A stretch of DNA of 12,498 nucleotides from JACRDV01 sp024860865 [NCBI: Methanobacteriota archaeon] (GTDB taxonomy: Archaea; JACRDV01): the NCBI GenBank assembly GCA_024860865.1, contig JACRDV010000098.1:1-12498 (forward strand), read 5' to 3'. How positions within the stretch are numbered: the stretch's first letter is position 1; every line of letters begins with the position of its first letter. The position numbers and the translations under genes are program-made. The notes under the pieces were generated by a model. That model worked only from the letters and a program-made list of their open reading frames with translations. It was not told the origin of the DNA and did no database searches. Shown here piece by piece: positions 1 to 7,366 of this stretch.

Positions 1-324
1 AAGTGCGCCTGCTCCGCTTGCTCCAAATCCAAACTTCATTGGAACCTCGAGCAAATGAGCAACCGATATAGAATATTGCAGACCTGCCATTTCAAGCATT
101 GTTTTGACAACTGTTTCAGTAACTGGAGCTGGAACCTGCTTTTCATCAATTGTTATGTTGATTGAAGTTGAGCTCGATTTTTCAGCATTAACTTCGGTTA
201 AAACTCCTTTTGTGATTACAACACCTGCCCCGCGGGACCCAATTTGAGTTGCATCAATCGCCTTTTCATCACAAATTTCAAAAAAACCAGTTATATGTCC
301 TGGAACAAATGCAACTGCTCTCAT
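1..324 (-). CDS. Pantoate kinase (GHMP kinase family), 3' part missing
   Basis: The N-terminal 108 codons of a protein that continues beyond base 1. It probably phosphorylates pantoate to 4-phosphopantoate, the first step of the archaeal route that replaces pantothenate kinase in CoA synthesis. The start reads MRAVAFVPGHITGFFEI, typical of archaeal pantoate kinases, followed by a Gly-rich turn with SRGAG. The GHMP ATP-binding loop GFGASGAGAL sits at about residues 99-108, right at the window edge. The ATG at 324 overlaps the coaBC stop codon (ATGA), so translation is probably coupled. Linkage to coaBC supports the call, since both act in the same pathway. Another GHMP kinase is possible but less likely given the PGHITGFFEI start and the context. 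Confidence 0.85.
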   Translation of the reverse strand, partial: MRAVAFVPGHITGFFEICDEKAIDATQIGSRGAGVVITKGVLTEVNAEKSSSTSINITIDEKQVPAPVTETVVKTMLEMAGLQYSISVAHLLEVPMKFGFGASGAGAL

Positions 325-1556
325 TTTAAGCGCTCAACTACAATATCAAAAATCTTCTTTGCGATTTCGCGTTTGGAGGTTAGAGGGACATGGACAACCT
401 TCTTATTGGGGCCAATAATAAAAACCTCGTCTGTATCAGAACCGAAGTGACAGCCAGTTCTGCCAACGTCATTTGCTACAATTAAATCTACGTTTGTATC
501 TTTCATGCAGTAATAAGCTGAAGCAATTAGATCCTCATCAGTTACTTGAAATTCTGCTTTAAACCCAACTACAAAAATGTTTGGGAAATCTTCTTTTATT
601 TTTTTAATAATCTTTGGTAAGGGTTTGAGAACAACTGTGTGCTCCCGAGAAGAATCAAGTTTTAAGCTAGAAGGATTTTCTACAAAAAAGTCTGCCACTG
701 CAGCTGCTCCAACCACTATGTCGTATTTATTTGGTTTTAGCTCAGCGATTACTGCATCGTTCATCTCTCTAGTTGTTACAACATTGATAACTCTCATATA
801 CTCTGGAGGCTTTTGAGCACCTGGCCCATAAACTAAAGTTGCCCTTCCTCCTCGAGCTGCTGCCTCTTCTGCAATTGAAATCCCCATCTTCCCTGAACTT
901 TTGTTTGTTATAGTTCTAATTGGGTCAACGTGCTCAACCGTTGGTCCAGCCATCACTAAAACTTTTTTCCCACTCAAATCCTTTTGATGATGCAACTCTT
1001 TTATTACAAAATTAACGATTGTTTCCATTGGTGCAAGCTTCGCCGTTCCTTCCTCAACTTTTGGCTCAATGAATTTCACTCCAATTGACTTTAATTTCTC
1101 GATGTTTGCCTTTAAGATCGAATTTTCATAAAGAGAAATATGCATAGCTGGTGCTATTGCAACTGGAATTTTTGAACCGAGCGCGGTTAAGGCTATACAG
1201 GTTACCGGTGTATCATAAATCCCGCAAGCGATTTTAGAAATAGTATTTGCAGTAGCAGGCGCAACTAAAACAAAATCAACTTTTGATTGCCCCTCTGTAA
1301 GTTGGATATACTCAAGTTTTCCGGTCAACTCAGTTACAACAGGATTGCCAGTTCCAAACTCTAACGTGTCTGGATGAATTATTTTTTGAGCAGCAGAGCT
1401 CATAACTCCAAAAACTTCAGCACCATTCCTAATCAATTCCCTTGAAATTTTCGGAGTCCCAATTGCCGCAACGCTGCCAGTAACACAAAGTGCGATCTTT
1501 TTGTCCTTTAGGAGCTGGCTTTTGGCGCCCTTAATAATCTTGGTTGGGTGTTCCAA
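321..1556 (-). CDS. coaBC: CoaBC: phosphopantothenoylcysteine decarboxylase / phosphopantothenate-cysteine ligase
   Basis: A 411-aa cytosolic bifunctional enzyme that joins cysteine to 4'-phosphopantothenate and decarboxylates the product to 4'-phosphopantetheine. The N-terminal flavoprotein (CoaC) domain covers about residues 18-190, with the FMN-binding VTGSVAA (25-31) and APATANTISKIACG (99-112). The CoaB ligase domain covers about 195-411, with MAGPTVEHVDPIRTITNKSS (202-221), GAAAVADF (283-290) and GFKAE (331-335). The start is TTG at 1556: an AGGTG site (1565-1569 on the plus strand) lies 8 nt upstream and overlaps the stop of the KH gene, and no ATG is nearby. Two CoaC motif positions differ from the bacterial enzyme: Tyr83 where bacterial Dfp has its active-site His, and PAMH (136-139) instead of PAMN. 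Length and domain order are normal for a fused CoaBC. Confidence 0.93.
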   Translation of the reverse strand: MEHPTKIIKGAKSQLLKDKKIALCVTGSVAAIGTPKISRELIRNGAEVFGVMSSAAQKIIHPDTLEFGTGNPVVTELTGKLEYIQLTEGQSKVDFVLVAPATANTISKIACGIYDTPVTCIALTALGSKIPVAIAPAMHISLYENSILKANIEKLKSIGVKFIEPKVEEGTAKLAPMETIVNFVIKELHHQKDLSGKKVLVMAGPTVEHVDPIRTITNKSSGKMGISIAEEAAARGGRATLVYGPGAQKPPEYMRVINVVTTREMNDAVIAELKPNKYDIVVGAAAVADFFVENPSSLKLDSSREHTVVLKPLPKIIKKIKEDFPNIFVVGFKAEFQVTDEDLIASAYYCMKDTNVDLIVANDVGRTGCHFGSDTDEVFIIGPNKKVVHVPLTSKREIAKKIFDIVVERLK

Positions 1557-1567
1557 AATTAGTGCAC

Positions 1568-2074
1568 CTACTCAATGGAAATTTTCATGGGCTTATTGGT
1601 TAACTGAAGCAACAAGTTCTCAATTATTGGAACTGGTATGGGCAATCTGTCAGCGTCATTTTTCGATACCCTTATCCTATACTCTTCTTTACCATCTGGC
1701 AAAAATCTAACGTTGAGTCCTAATAATCTCACCGGAAGAATTAACTCTTGGATCATTAATTTTTCATTTTCACTTCGCTCAACTATCCTTATGCGCTTGC
1801 CTAGCTCTGTTGAAAGGATTTTTGCAATTTTTCCGCTCTTCCCAATAAGCAAACCGGCTTTTCCTCGCTCAGTTATAATTATGAGCAAATCATCAGCTGC
1901 GATTGCCCGCTCAAAAGATGCCTCTCTAAACATCTTTGACTTCTGCTCGAGCGTATATAGGGTCCTGGCTACATTTACCTCGAGATCGCTGATTTCACCC
2001 TTCCTTAGCTTGCTCTCGCAAGCAGGGCACAGGATGCCGCTTCTCAAGCATACTTCACAGATAGGCGTGCGCAT
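1568..2074 (-). CDS. Zinc-finger and KH-domain RNA-binding protein (archaeal NusA-like)
   Basis: A 168-aa protein. An N-terminal zinc knuckle is formed by Cys6, Cys9, Cys16 and Cys19 (CxxC-x6-CxxC). A short helical linker follows, then a KH domain at about 62-100 with the nucleic-acid-binding loop IGKSGK (77-82), and a basic alpha/beta C-terminal part. Related archaeal proteins are annotated as NusA-like or Zn-ribbon/KH proteins; a role in transcription or translation is inferred and the RNA target is unknown. The ATG at 2074 has a GGTGGTT site (plus-strand 2077-2083) just upstream. It is the first gene of a leftward operon with coaBC and pantoate kinase. Why an RNA-binding protein is grouped with CoA genes cannot be read from the sequence. 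Confidence 0.85.
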   Translation of the reverse strand: MRTPICEVCLRSGILCPACESKLRKGEISDLEVNVARTLYTLEQKSKMFREASFERAIAADDLLIIITERGKAGLLIGKSGKIAKILSTELGKRIRIVERSENEKLMIQELILPVRLLGLNVRFLPDGKEEYRIRVSKNDADRLPIPVPIIENLLLQLTNKPMKISIE

Positions 2075-2118
2075 TTAACCACCAATAAAAAAAGCTTTGA
2101 GATGTTTCTTTTTACTTG

Positions 2119-2140
2119 GTTCAATTATAATAAAAATATT
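2119..2140 (-). promoter_or_regulatory. Possible promoter of the KH-coaBC-pantoate kinase operon
   Basis: On the minus strand this A+T stretch contains TTTATTATAA, 50-65 bp upstream of the KH start codon. A TATA box here would give a leader of roughly 25-35 nt carrying the GGTGG ribosome site. Other AT-rich elements nearby (around 2141-2165) could serve instead, so the assignment is tentative. Confidence 0.3.
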
Positions 2141-2163
2141 GTTCATAAATACCCAGTATAAAA

Positions 2164-2220
2164 GACTCAAAATGTTTTAAACCAAGCTCCGGCCTTAGTT
2201 TGACTCATCCTATGTTTTAA
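2164..2220 (+). repeat. Imperfect direct repeat upstream of the cdhA promoter
   Basis: Copy one (2164-2180) reads GACTCAAAATGTTTTAA and copy two (2202-2220) reads GACTCATCCTATGTTTTAA. Both share GACTCA, a spacer of 2 or 4 nt, then ATGTTTTAA. Their 3' ends are 40 bp apart, and both lie upstream of the TATA element at 2245. A third partial match, GACTAT, begins at 2232. The placement fits an operator for an activator or repressor of the cdh operon, but no regulator is identified. Confidence 0.45.
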
Positions 2221-2237
2221 TGCCACGGTTAGACTAT

Positions 2238-2252
2238 CATAAGATTTATATG
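2238..2252 (+). promoter_or_regulatory. TATA/BRE promoter of the cdh operon
   Basis: CATAAGA (purine-rich, BRE-like) is followed by TTTATATG at 2245-2252. Archaeal transcription usually starts about 25 bp downstream of the TATA centre, which would be about 2271-2276, right at the cdhA ATG (2276). No Shine-Dalgarno sequence precedes that ATG, which agrees with a leaderless or almost leaderless mRNA. Confidence 0.65.
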
Positions 2253-2275
2253 GTTTTGCCATCTTCATTATTTAC

Positions 2276-4642
2276 ATGAAAAATTCTATCATGAAAAATT
2301 ATGATAAATCTACTACTTCAGACTTGCTTATCAAAGGCGAAGGTTTAGAGGTATACATAGGAGAAATTGCGGAAGAGACCTGGAAAGAGGAAAAAATTGG
2401 ACCGACTCCAGAGCCAAATGTGACTGCTCTGCGAGAATGGGATTTCAAACTTCTTAAGCGCTATCCTCCTTTTTATTCGCCAGTTTGTGACCTGTGTTGT
2501 TTGTGCACTACTGGGAAATGCGATTTGTCCAAAGGAAGAAAGGGAGCCTGTGGAATTGACATAAAAACCCAGCAAGCGCGTGTGAGTTTATTGACTAGCT
2601 GCATGGGAACCTCTGCTCATGCTGGTCACGCACGCCACCTTTTGGAGCATTTAATCGAGAAATACGGCCCTACCCACCCGATTGACCTCGGTTTAAACAT
2701 TGAAGTGGAGGCCCCACTTATCCGGCTCGTATTAGGGATTCGCCCTAAGAAGCTGATTGACCTCCGAAAACCGGTCGATTATGTTGAAAAACAGCTCATT
2801 CATTTGATGTCTGCCACAAATATTGGGCAGGAAAAAAGTCACTTAGACTTTGAGTCCAAGGCATTGCATGCGGGCATGCTCGATTTAATTGCCCTTGAAG
2901 TTGCTGACATTGCACAAATTGTTTCGCTCAAAATGCCAAAGGCTGACCCTGAAGCTCCATTAGTTGACTTTGGGCTTGGAACAGTAGATACTTCAAAGCC
3001 AGTTGTATTATGCATCGGGCACAATGTGTTGCCAGCCGCATCTGTCGCAGAGTATCTTGAGAAAACTGGTTTAAATGATAGAGTTGAAATATGTGGAGTC
3101 TGTTGCACCGCTCAAGATATCGCAAGGATAAATCCAAAGGCAAAGGTCATTGGTTCTTTAGCTAGACAGCTCTATGCAGTTAAATCAGGAATTGCTGATG
3201 TAATTATTGTTGACGAACAATGTGTTAGAACAGATACTATGGAAGAAGCGCAGAAAATTAAGAGCGTTGTGATTGCAACTAATGACAAAATTTGTATGGG
3301 ATTACCCAACCGAACAGATGATGACCCGGATAAAACAGTTGAAGAATTAGTTAATGGAGTTATACCTGGGGCTCTAATTCTCGATCCTGAAGTTGTAGGT
3401 GAAGTAGCAGTCAAAGCAGCTCTTCGGCTCTCTGATCAAAGGGCTCAATTTAAAAAATTGATAAAAAAAGAAGAGTTAATCGAGCTCGCTAAAAAATGCA
3501 CTGAGTGTCAGATGTGCAACCGTGCTTGCCCAAACAACTTGCCGGTCTATGAAGGAATGAGACTAGCAAAAGAAGGTTATTTAGAAAAACTTGCGGAGAT
3601 TTATGAACTATGTATTGGATGTGGAAGATGCGAGGTTGAATGTAAAACCAAGCTTCCGATAATCAGCATGCTTTCAAAGGCTGGAGAGAAAAGTTTCAAA
3701 GATGAAAAGTATAAGCTAAGGTGTGGAAGGGGACCAATTCAAGACGTTGAAATTAGAAATGTTGGGCGCCCAATTGTTTTCGGAGAAATCCCTGGGGTTA
3801 TTGCATTCGCAGGCTGCCCTAACTATCCAAAAAGTGGAAAAGAACTCGTTGAGATAGCAGAGGAATTTTTAAAGCGACGCTATATAATTGTGGCAACTGG
3901 GTGCTCAGCCATGAGCCTTGCAATGCATAAAGATGAGGAAGGAAAGACCATTTATGAAAAATATCCCGGAAATTTCGATGCAGGCGGCATTGTTAACCTC
4001 GGTTCTTGTGTTACAAATTCACATGCAGCAGGAGCTGCTGTTAAAATAGCGAGCATATTTGCTAGAAGACCTCTCCGTGCAAATTATGAAGTTATTTCAG
4101 ATTATATACTCAACAGAATTGGAGCGGTTGGCATTGTCTGGGGAATCATGGCGCAAAAAGCATTTGCAATTACTACTGGTCTAAACCGGCTTGGGATCCC
4201 AATTATATTTGGACCATATGGGTCAAGATTCAGGAGGCTATTCCTTGGAAGAAAAGATCTCCCAGAGAATTGGGAGATATATGACTATAGAACTAAAGAA
4301 AAAATGCTGGGTGAACCTGCACCAGAACATCTTTCTTGCGTAGTTGAAACAAAAGAGGAAGCAATTGTTATGGCCGCCAGGCTCTGTATTAGACCAAATG
4401 ATACAGCTATTGGCAGAAAAATTAAACTCTCCCATTATATCGATCTCAGCAAAAAGTATCTTGGAGAAACGCCGTCTGATTTAGATTTATATGTTCGATC
4501 TGAAAATGATATACCAATTACAATTAAAGAGGAAGTCCTTCAATTCCTGAGTGCAAAAGGATGGAAACCGCGAAAAATTCCACTAGATCCAACTATATTG
4601 GACCCTGCTAAATTGCATCCATCTCTATTAAGGCCGGAGTGA
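2276..4642 (+). CDS. cdhA: CODH/ACS alpha subunit (nickel-iron carbon monoxide dehydrogenase)
   Basis: A 788-aa cytosolic subunit that interconverts CO2 and CO at a Ni-Fe-S C-cluster and supplies CO to CdhC. The N-terminal cysteine set for the B/D clusters is at Cys71, 74, 75, 77, 82 and 92. Probable C-cluster and nearby residues are His249 (IGHN), Cys276/277 (CGVCCTAQD), Cys316 (EQCVRTD), Cys514 (GCPNYPKS), Cys543 (GCSAMS) and Cys578 (GSCVTNS). Between these lies a two-cluster ferredoxin insert, Cys408/411/414/418 and Cys446/449/452/456, the hallmark of the archaeal form. The length is normal (about 780-810 aa in methanogens). The first ATG is chosen because the TATA spacing points to it; a second in-frame ATG at 2291 lies in a repeated ATGAAAAATT (2276-2285 and 2291-2300). 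First gene of the operon. Confidence 0.97.
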   Translation: MKNSIMKNYDKSTTSDLLIKGEGLEVYIGEIAEETWKEEKIGPTPEPNVTALREWDFKLLKRYPPFYSPVCDLCCLCTTGKCDLSKGRKGACGIDIKTQQARVSLLTSCMGTSAHAGHARHLLEHLIEKYGPTHPIDLGLNIEVEAPLIRLVLGIRPKKLIDLRKPVDYVEKQLIHLMSATNIGQEKSHLDFESKALHAGMLDLIALEVADIAQIVSLKMPKADPEAPLVDFGLGTVDTSKPVVLCIGHNVLPAASVAEYLEKTGLNDRVEICGVCCTAQDIARINPKAKVIGSLARQLYAVKSGIADVIIVDEQCVRTDTMEEAQKIKSVVIATNDKICMGLPNRTDDDPDKTVEELVNGVIPGALILDPEVVGEVAVKAALRLSDQRAQFKKLIKKEELIELAKKCTECQMCNRACPNNLPVYEGMRLAKEGYLEKLAEIYELCIGCGRCEVECKTKLPIISMLSKAGEKSFKDEKYKLRCGRGPIQDVEIRNVGRPIVFGEIPGVIAFAGCPNYPKSGKELVEIAEEFLKRRYIIVATGCSAMSLAMHKDEEGKTIYEKYPGNFDAGGIVNLGSCVTNSHAAGAAVKIASIFARRPLRANYEVISDYILNRIGAVGIVWGIMAQKAFAITTGLNRLGIPIIFGPYGSRFRRLFLGRKDLPENWEIYDYRTKEKMLGEPAPEHLSCVVETKEEAIVMAARLCIRPNDTAIGRKIKLSHYIDLSKKYLGETPSDLDLYVRSENDIPITIKEEVLQFLSAKGWKPRKIPLDPTILDPAKLHPSLLRPE

Positions 4643-4646
4643 TTCA

Positions 4647-5177
4647 ATGGAAGACCGGGTTGTCCCTTGGCAAATTGGTAACATTGCTTATTCAACTCAT
4701 GCTAAAGTATTATATCCGCCGGAAATGGCTCGTGTAATTAATCGAGCAAAGAGACCACTAATTGTCGTTGGCTCAGGCCTAACGGAAAAACTTGAACTAA
4801 ATTTATTTGATTATGTTATTGAGCTCTCAAAAACACGAAATTTACCGGTTGTTGCCTCTGGAAACACCTATAAAGAATTTATTGCGCGCAATTTTAAACC
4901 AGTTGCGATTTTGGGCATCCTTGAGTTAATAAACCTAATTAAAGACCAAAATTGGCGCGGATTCGATGGGAAAGGGCAATATGATGTATTAATCTTGCTA
5001 GGAATTTTCCCTCTCCTTGCAAATCAGGCTTTATTTGCTGCTAAACACTTTGCTTCAATTATAACAATTAGCATTGATCAGCATTATGAGCCCAATGCGA
5101 CATTTTCCTTCTCAAATTCAACGGTTGAAGAATGGAAAGAAAATTTAAATGAGTTATGCGCCAATCTGAAAAAATAG
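4647..5177 (+). CDS. cdhB: CODH/ACS epsilon subunit
   Basis: A 176-aa partner of CdhA, forming the alpha2-epsilon2 CODH module of archaeal complexes. The family has a Rossmann-like fold; a role in electron transfer through a bound flavin has been proposed but is not settled. The sequence shows the typical start IGNIAYSTHAKVLYPPEMA, a beta-strand/Gly turn at RPLIVVGSGL (about 36-45) and a second nucleotide-fold core around YDVLILLGIFPLLANQAL. The ATG follows the cdhA stop by 4 bp, and its GGAG site (4636-4639) lies within the end of cdhA. Length matches the family (about 170 aa). There are no Fe-S cysteine motifs, as expected. Confidence 0.95.
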   Translation: MEDRVVPWQIGNIAYSTHAKVLYPPEMARVINRAKRPLIVVGSGLTEKLELNLFDYVIELSKTRNLPVVASGNTYKEFIARNFKPVAILGILELINLIKDQNWRGFDGKGQYDVLILLGIFPLLANQALFAAKHFASIITISIDQHYEPNATFSFSNSTVEEWKENLNELCANLKK

Positions 5178-5188
5178 AGGGTGAAGTG

Positions 5189-6601
5189 ATGTTCAAGGAC
5201 CTTCCAGTTGATGTTGGAGTTGTTTATGAAGGAGAAAGAATTAGAAGCAAAGAGATGTTTGTTGAATTTGCTGGACCAAAATCATTTGGAGCTGAACTGG
5301 CTCAAACAAGAAGGATGGATGAAATACAAGATGGAAAGATAACAATAATTGGTCCAGAAATTACCGAAATGAAAGAAGGCGGCCGGTATCCATTTGCAAT
5401 TTTAGTTGAAGTGGCTGGGGAAAAGGTTGAGAAAGATTTAGAGGGGATTTTAGAGCGCAGAATTCATGAATTTATTAACTATGTTCAAGGGGCCATGCAC
5501 TTAAACCAACGCGATGCAATTTGGTTGAGAGTCAATAAAGAGTCACGAAAAAAAGGCCTCACATTAAATCATATAGGCAAAGCTATAACTAGATTGTTTA
5601 AGGCTGAATATCCTTTTATTGAAAAAGTCCAAGTTACATTCATCACTGATGAGTCTAAAGTTAAAGAATTTGTTAAAAAGGCAAGAGAGATCTATGGTGA
5701 GCGCGATGCAAGGGTTAGGGGAATAAAAGAAGAAGAAGTTGATAAGTTCTATGGCTGTGTGCTTTGCCAATCATTCTCCCCCTCTCACGTTTGTGTTATA
5801 ACCCCTGAGAGAATTTCGCTTTGTGGAGCAATCTCTTGGCTGGATGGGCGTGCTGCTGCTAGGATTAACCCAGAGGGAGCGAATTTTGAGGTTGAAAAGG
5901 GTAATCTCTTAGACCCAATAAGAGGGGAATATGAAGGGGTGAACAAAGTTGTTGAAAAGAGGTCGGGGGGGTCTGTAAAAAGATTTTTCTTGCACAGTAT
6001 CTTTTCATTCCCCCACACAAGTTGCGGCTGCTTTGAAGCAATCGCATTCTATATTCCAGAAGTGGATGGGATTGGAGTAGTTACCAGGGACTTCAACGGT
6101 TTAACTCCATTTGGGATTCCCTTTTCAACTATGGCTGGCCAGGCAGGCGGTGGAGTTCAGATTAGTGGTTTCACTGGGATTGGAACAGAATATTTCCGCT
6201 CTAAAAAATTCTTCCAAGCAGATGGAGGATATAATCGCCTGGTTTGGTTACCAAAAATTTTTAAAGAGAGAATAAAAGATGCGATCCCCCCAACGCTTTA
6301 TGATAAAATTGCAACTGAGGAGACTGCTCCAGATTTGAAAGCGCTAAAAGAATTTTTACAAAAAGTCAATCATCCTATCACTGAACGTTGGAAAGAAAAG
6401 GTACCTGCAGCTGTACCTCAAATGGCAGAAGTTGTTGAAGCGAAAAATGAAGCTAAGGCTAGCGAGAGACCTGAAGTTGTAGCTCCGGTTGCTTTGCCAA
6501 CTGCAATGGTTCCAGCTGCTGGCGGGATTAAAATCATCCTAAAGAATGCAAAGATTTACGCTGAAAAAGTGATTATTGTCCGCCGGGAGGAGAAAAAATA
6601 G
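5189..6601 (+). CDS. cdhC: CODH/ACS beta subunit (acetyl-CoA synthase)
   Basis: A 470-aa enzyme that joins a methyl group, CO and CoA into acetyl-CoA (or cleaves it) at the Ni-Ni-[4Fe-4S] A-cluster. The A-cluster cysteines are visible: Cys190, Cys193, Cys202, Cys212, Cys279 and Cys281 (GCVLCQ, HVCV, LCGA, SCGC). This agrees, with a shift of one residue, with the pattern known for Methanosarcina CdhC. As in other archaea, the bacterial N-terminal CO-channel domain is absent. An Ala/Pro/Glu-rich linker (about 405-446) leads to a short C-terminal tail. The ATG at 5189 is preferred to the in-frame start at 5156: it has a strong GAGGGTGA site (5177-5184), and the upstream start would overlap cdhB. 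Gap to cdhB is 11 bp. Confidence 0.96.
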   Translation: MFKDLPVDVGVVYEGERIRSKEMFVEFAGPKSFGAELAQTRRMDEIQDGKITIIGPEITEMKEGGRYPFAILVEVAGEKVEKDLEGILERRIHEFINYVQGAMHLNQRDAIWLRVNKESRKKGLTLNHIGKAITRLFKAEYPFIEKVQVTFITDESKVKEFVKKAREIYGERDARVRGIKEEEVDKFYGCVLCQSFSPSHVCVITPERISLCGAISWLDGRAAARINPEGANFEVEKGNLLDPIRGEYEGVNKVVEKRSGGSVKRFFLHSIFSFPHTSCGCFEAIAFYIPEVDGIGVVTRDFNGLTPFGIPFSTMAGQAGGGVQISGFTGIGTEYFRSKKFFQADGGYNRLVWLPKIFKERIKDAIPPTLYDKIATEETAPDLKALKEFLQKVNHPITERWKEKVPAAVPQMAEVVEAKNEAKASERPEVVAPVALPTAMVPAAGGIKIILKNAKIYAEKVIIVRREEKK

Positions 6602-6604
6602 CAG

Positions 6605-7366
6605 ATGCAAAAAAGAACAGTTATAGCAGTTAGCGGCAAAGGTGGAACAGGGAAGACAATTGTCGCTGCTTTGTTAGTTAAAATTTTGACTGGAAATTCT
6701 AAGAGCATTTTAGCAATTGATGCTGATCCAGATTCAAACCTGCCTGAGGCGCTTGGAGTTGAAGTCAAAGGAACTGTTGGCGGAATTCGAGAGAAATTGC
6801 TTTCTGGAAGGGATCAAATCCCACCTGGTGTAGTGAAGCGTGACTTGCTTGAATATCAGATTATGGAAATACTAACAGAGACACCAAATTTCGATCTTTT
6901 AGTTATGGGGCGCCCAGAAGGACCGGGCTGCTATTGTGCAGTCAACCATTTGTTGCGCGAGATAATCGATACTTTTGCAAAAAATTATGATGTGGTAGTT
7001 ATTGATACAGAAGCTGGGCTAGAGCATTTGAGCAGAAGGACTACTCGAGATGTAGATACCTTATTGGTTGTGACTGATCCGACTAAGCGCGGACTAATGA
7101 CTGCAAAGCGGATTAAAGACTTAGTCAAAGAGCTGAACATTAGTATAAATAAAATATATGTAATCGCAAACCGCGTTACTGAACCAACAATTGGACCGAT
7201 AAAAAAATCTGCAGCTGAACTTGGATTAACATTAATAGGTATAATCCCGGAAGATCAAAACATAACTCAATTTGATTTAAATGGCAGACCAATAATTGAG
7301 CTATCTCCAAACTCGCCAGCATTAAAATCGATTGCTCAAATTGCACAAGCATTGGAGTTATTTTAA
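6605..7366 (+). CDS. cooC: CooC-type nickel-insertion ATPase (first copy)
   Basis: A 253-aa P-loop ATPase of the SIMIBI/MinD class, inferred to load nickel into the CODH C-cluster or ACS A-cluster. The deviant Walker A motif SGKGGTGKT is at 10-18, DADPDSNLPEALG at 39-51 follows switch I, and the CooC signature Cys-X-Cys is at Cys109/Cys111 (GPGCYC). The Walker B-like strand is VVVIDTEAGLEHLSRR. The ATG lies 3 bp after the cdhC stop, with GGGAGGAG (6585-6592) 12 nt upstream inside cdhC. Its position after cdhABC matches methanogen cdh operons. It differs clearly from the second copy at 10409 in the 55-100 region, so the two may serve different metal centres. Confidence 0.92.
   Translation: MQKRTVIAVSGKGGTGKTIVAALLVKILTGNSKSILAIDADPDSNLPEALGVEVKGTVGGIREKLLSGRDQIPPGVVKRDLLEYQIMEILTETPNFDLLVMGRPEGPGCYCAVNHLLREIIDTFAKNYDVVVIDTEAGLEHLSRRTTRDVDTLLVVTDPTKRGLMTAKRIKDLVKELNISINKIYVIANRVTEPTIGPIKKSAAELGLTLIGIIPEDQNITQFDLNGRPIIELSPNSPALKSIAQIAQALELF

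Noticed and set aside
1638-2078. A 146-codon plus-strand open frame over the KH gene
   Set aside because: It is antisense to a well-supported zinc-finger/KH gene, has no recognisable domain, and is Ser/Leu-rich as expected of a reverse-strand shadow.
5156-5188. A longer N-terminus for cdhC
   Set aside because: It overlaps cdhB by 22 bp, and the ATG at 5189 has a strong GAGGGTGA site; A-cluster cysteine numbering also fits the shorter form.
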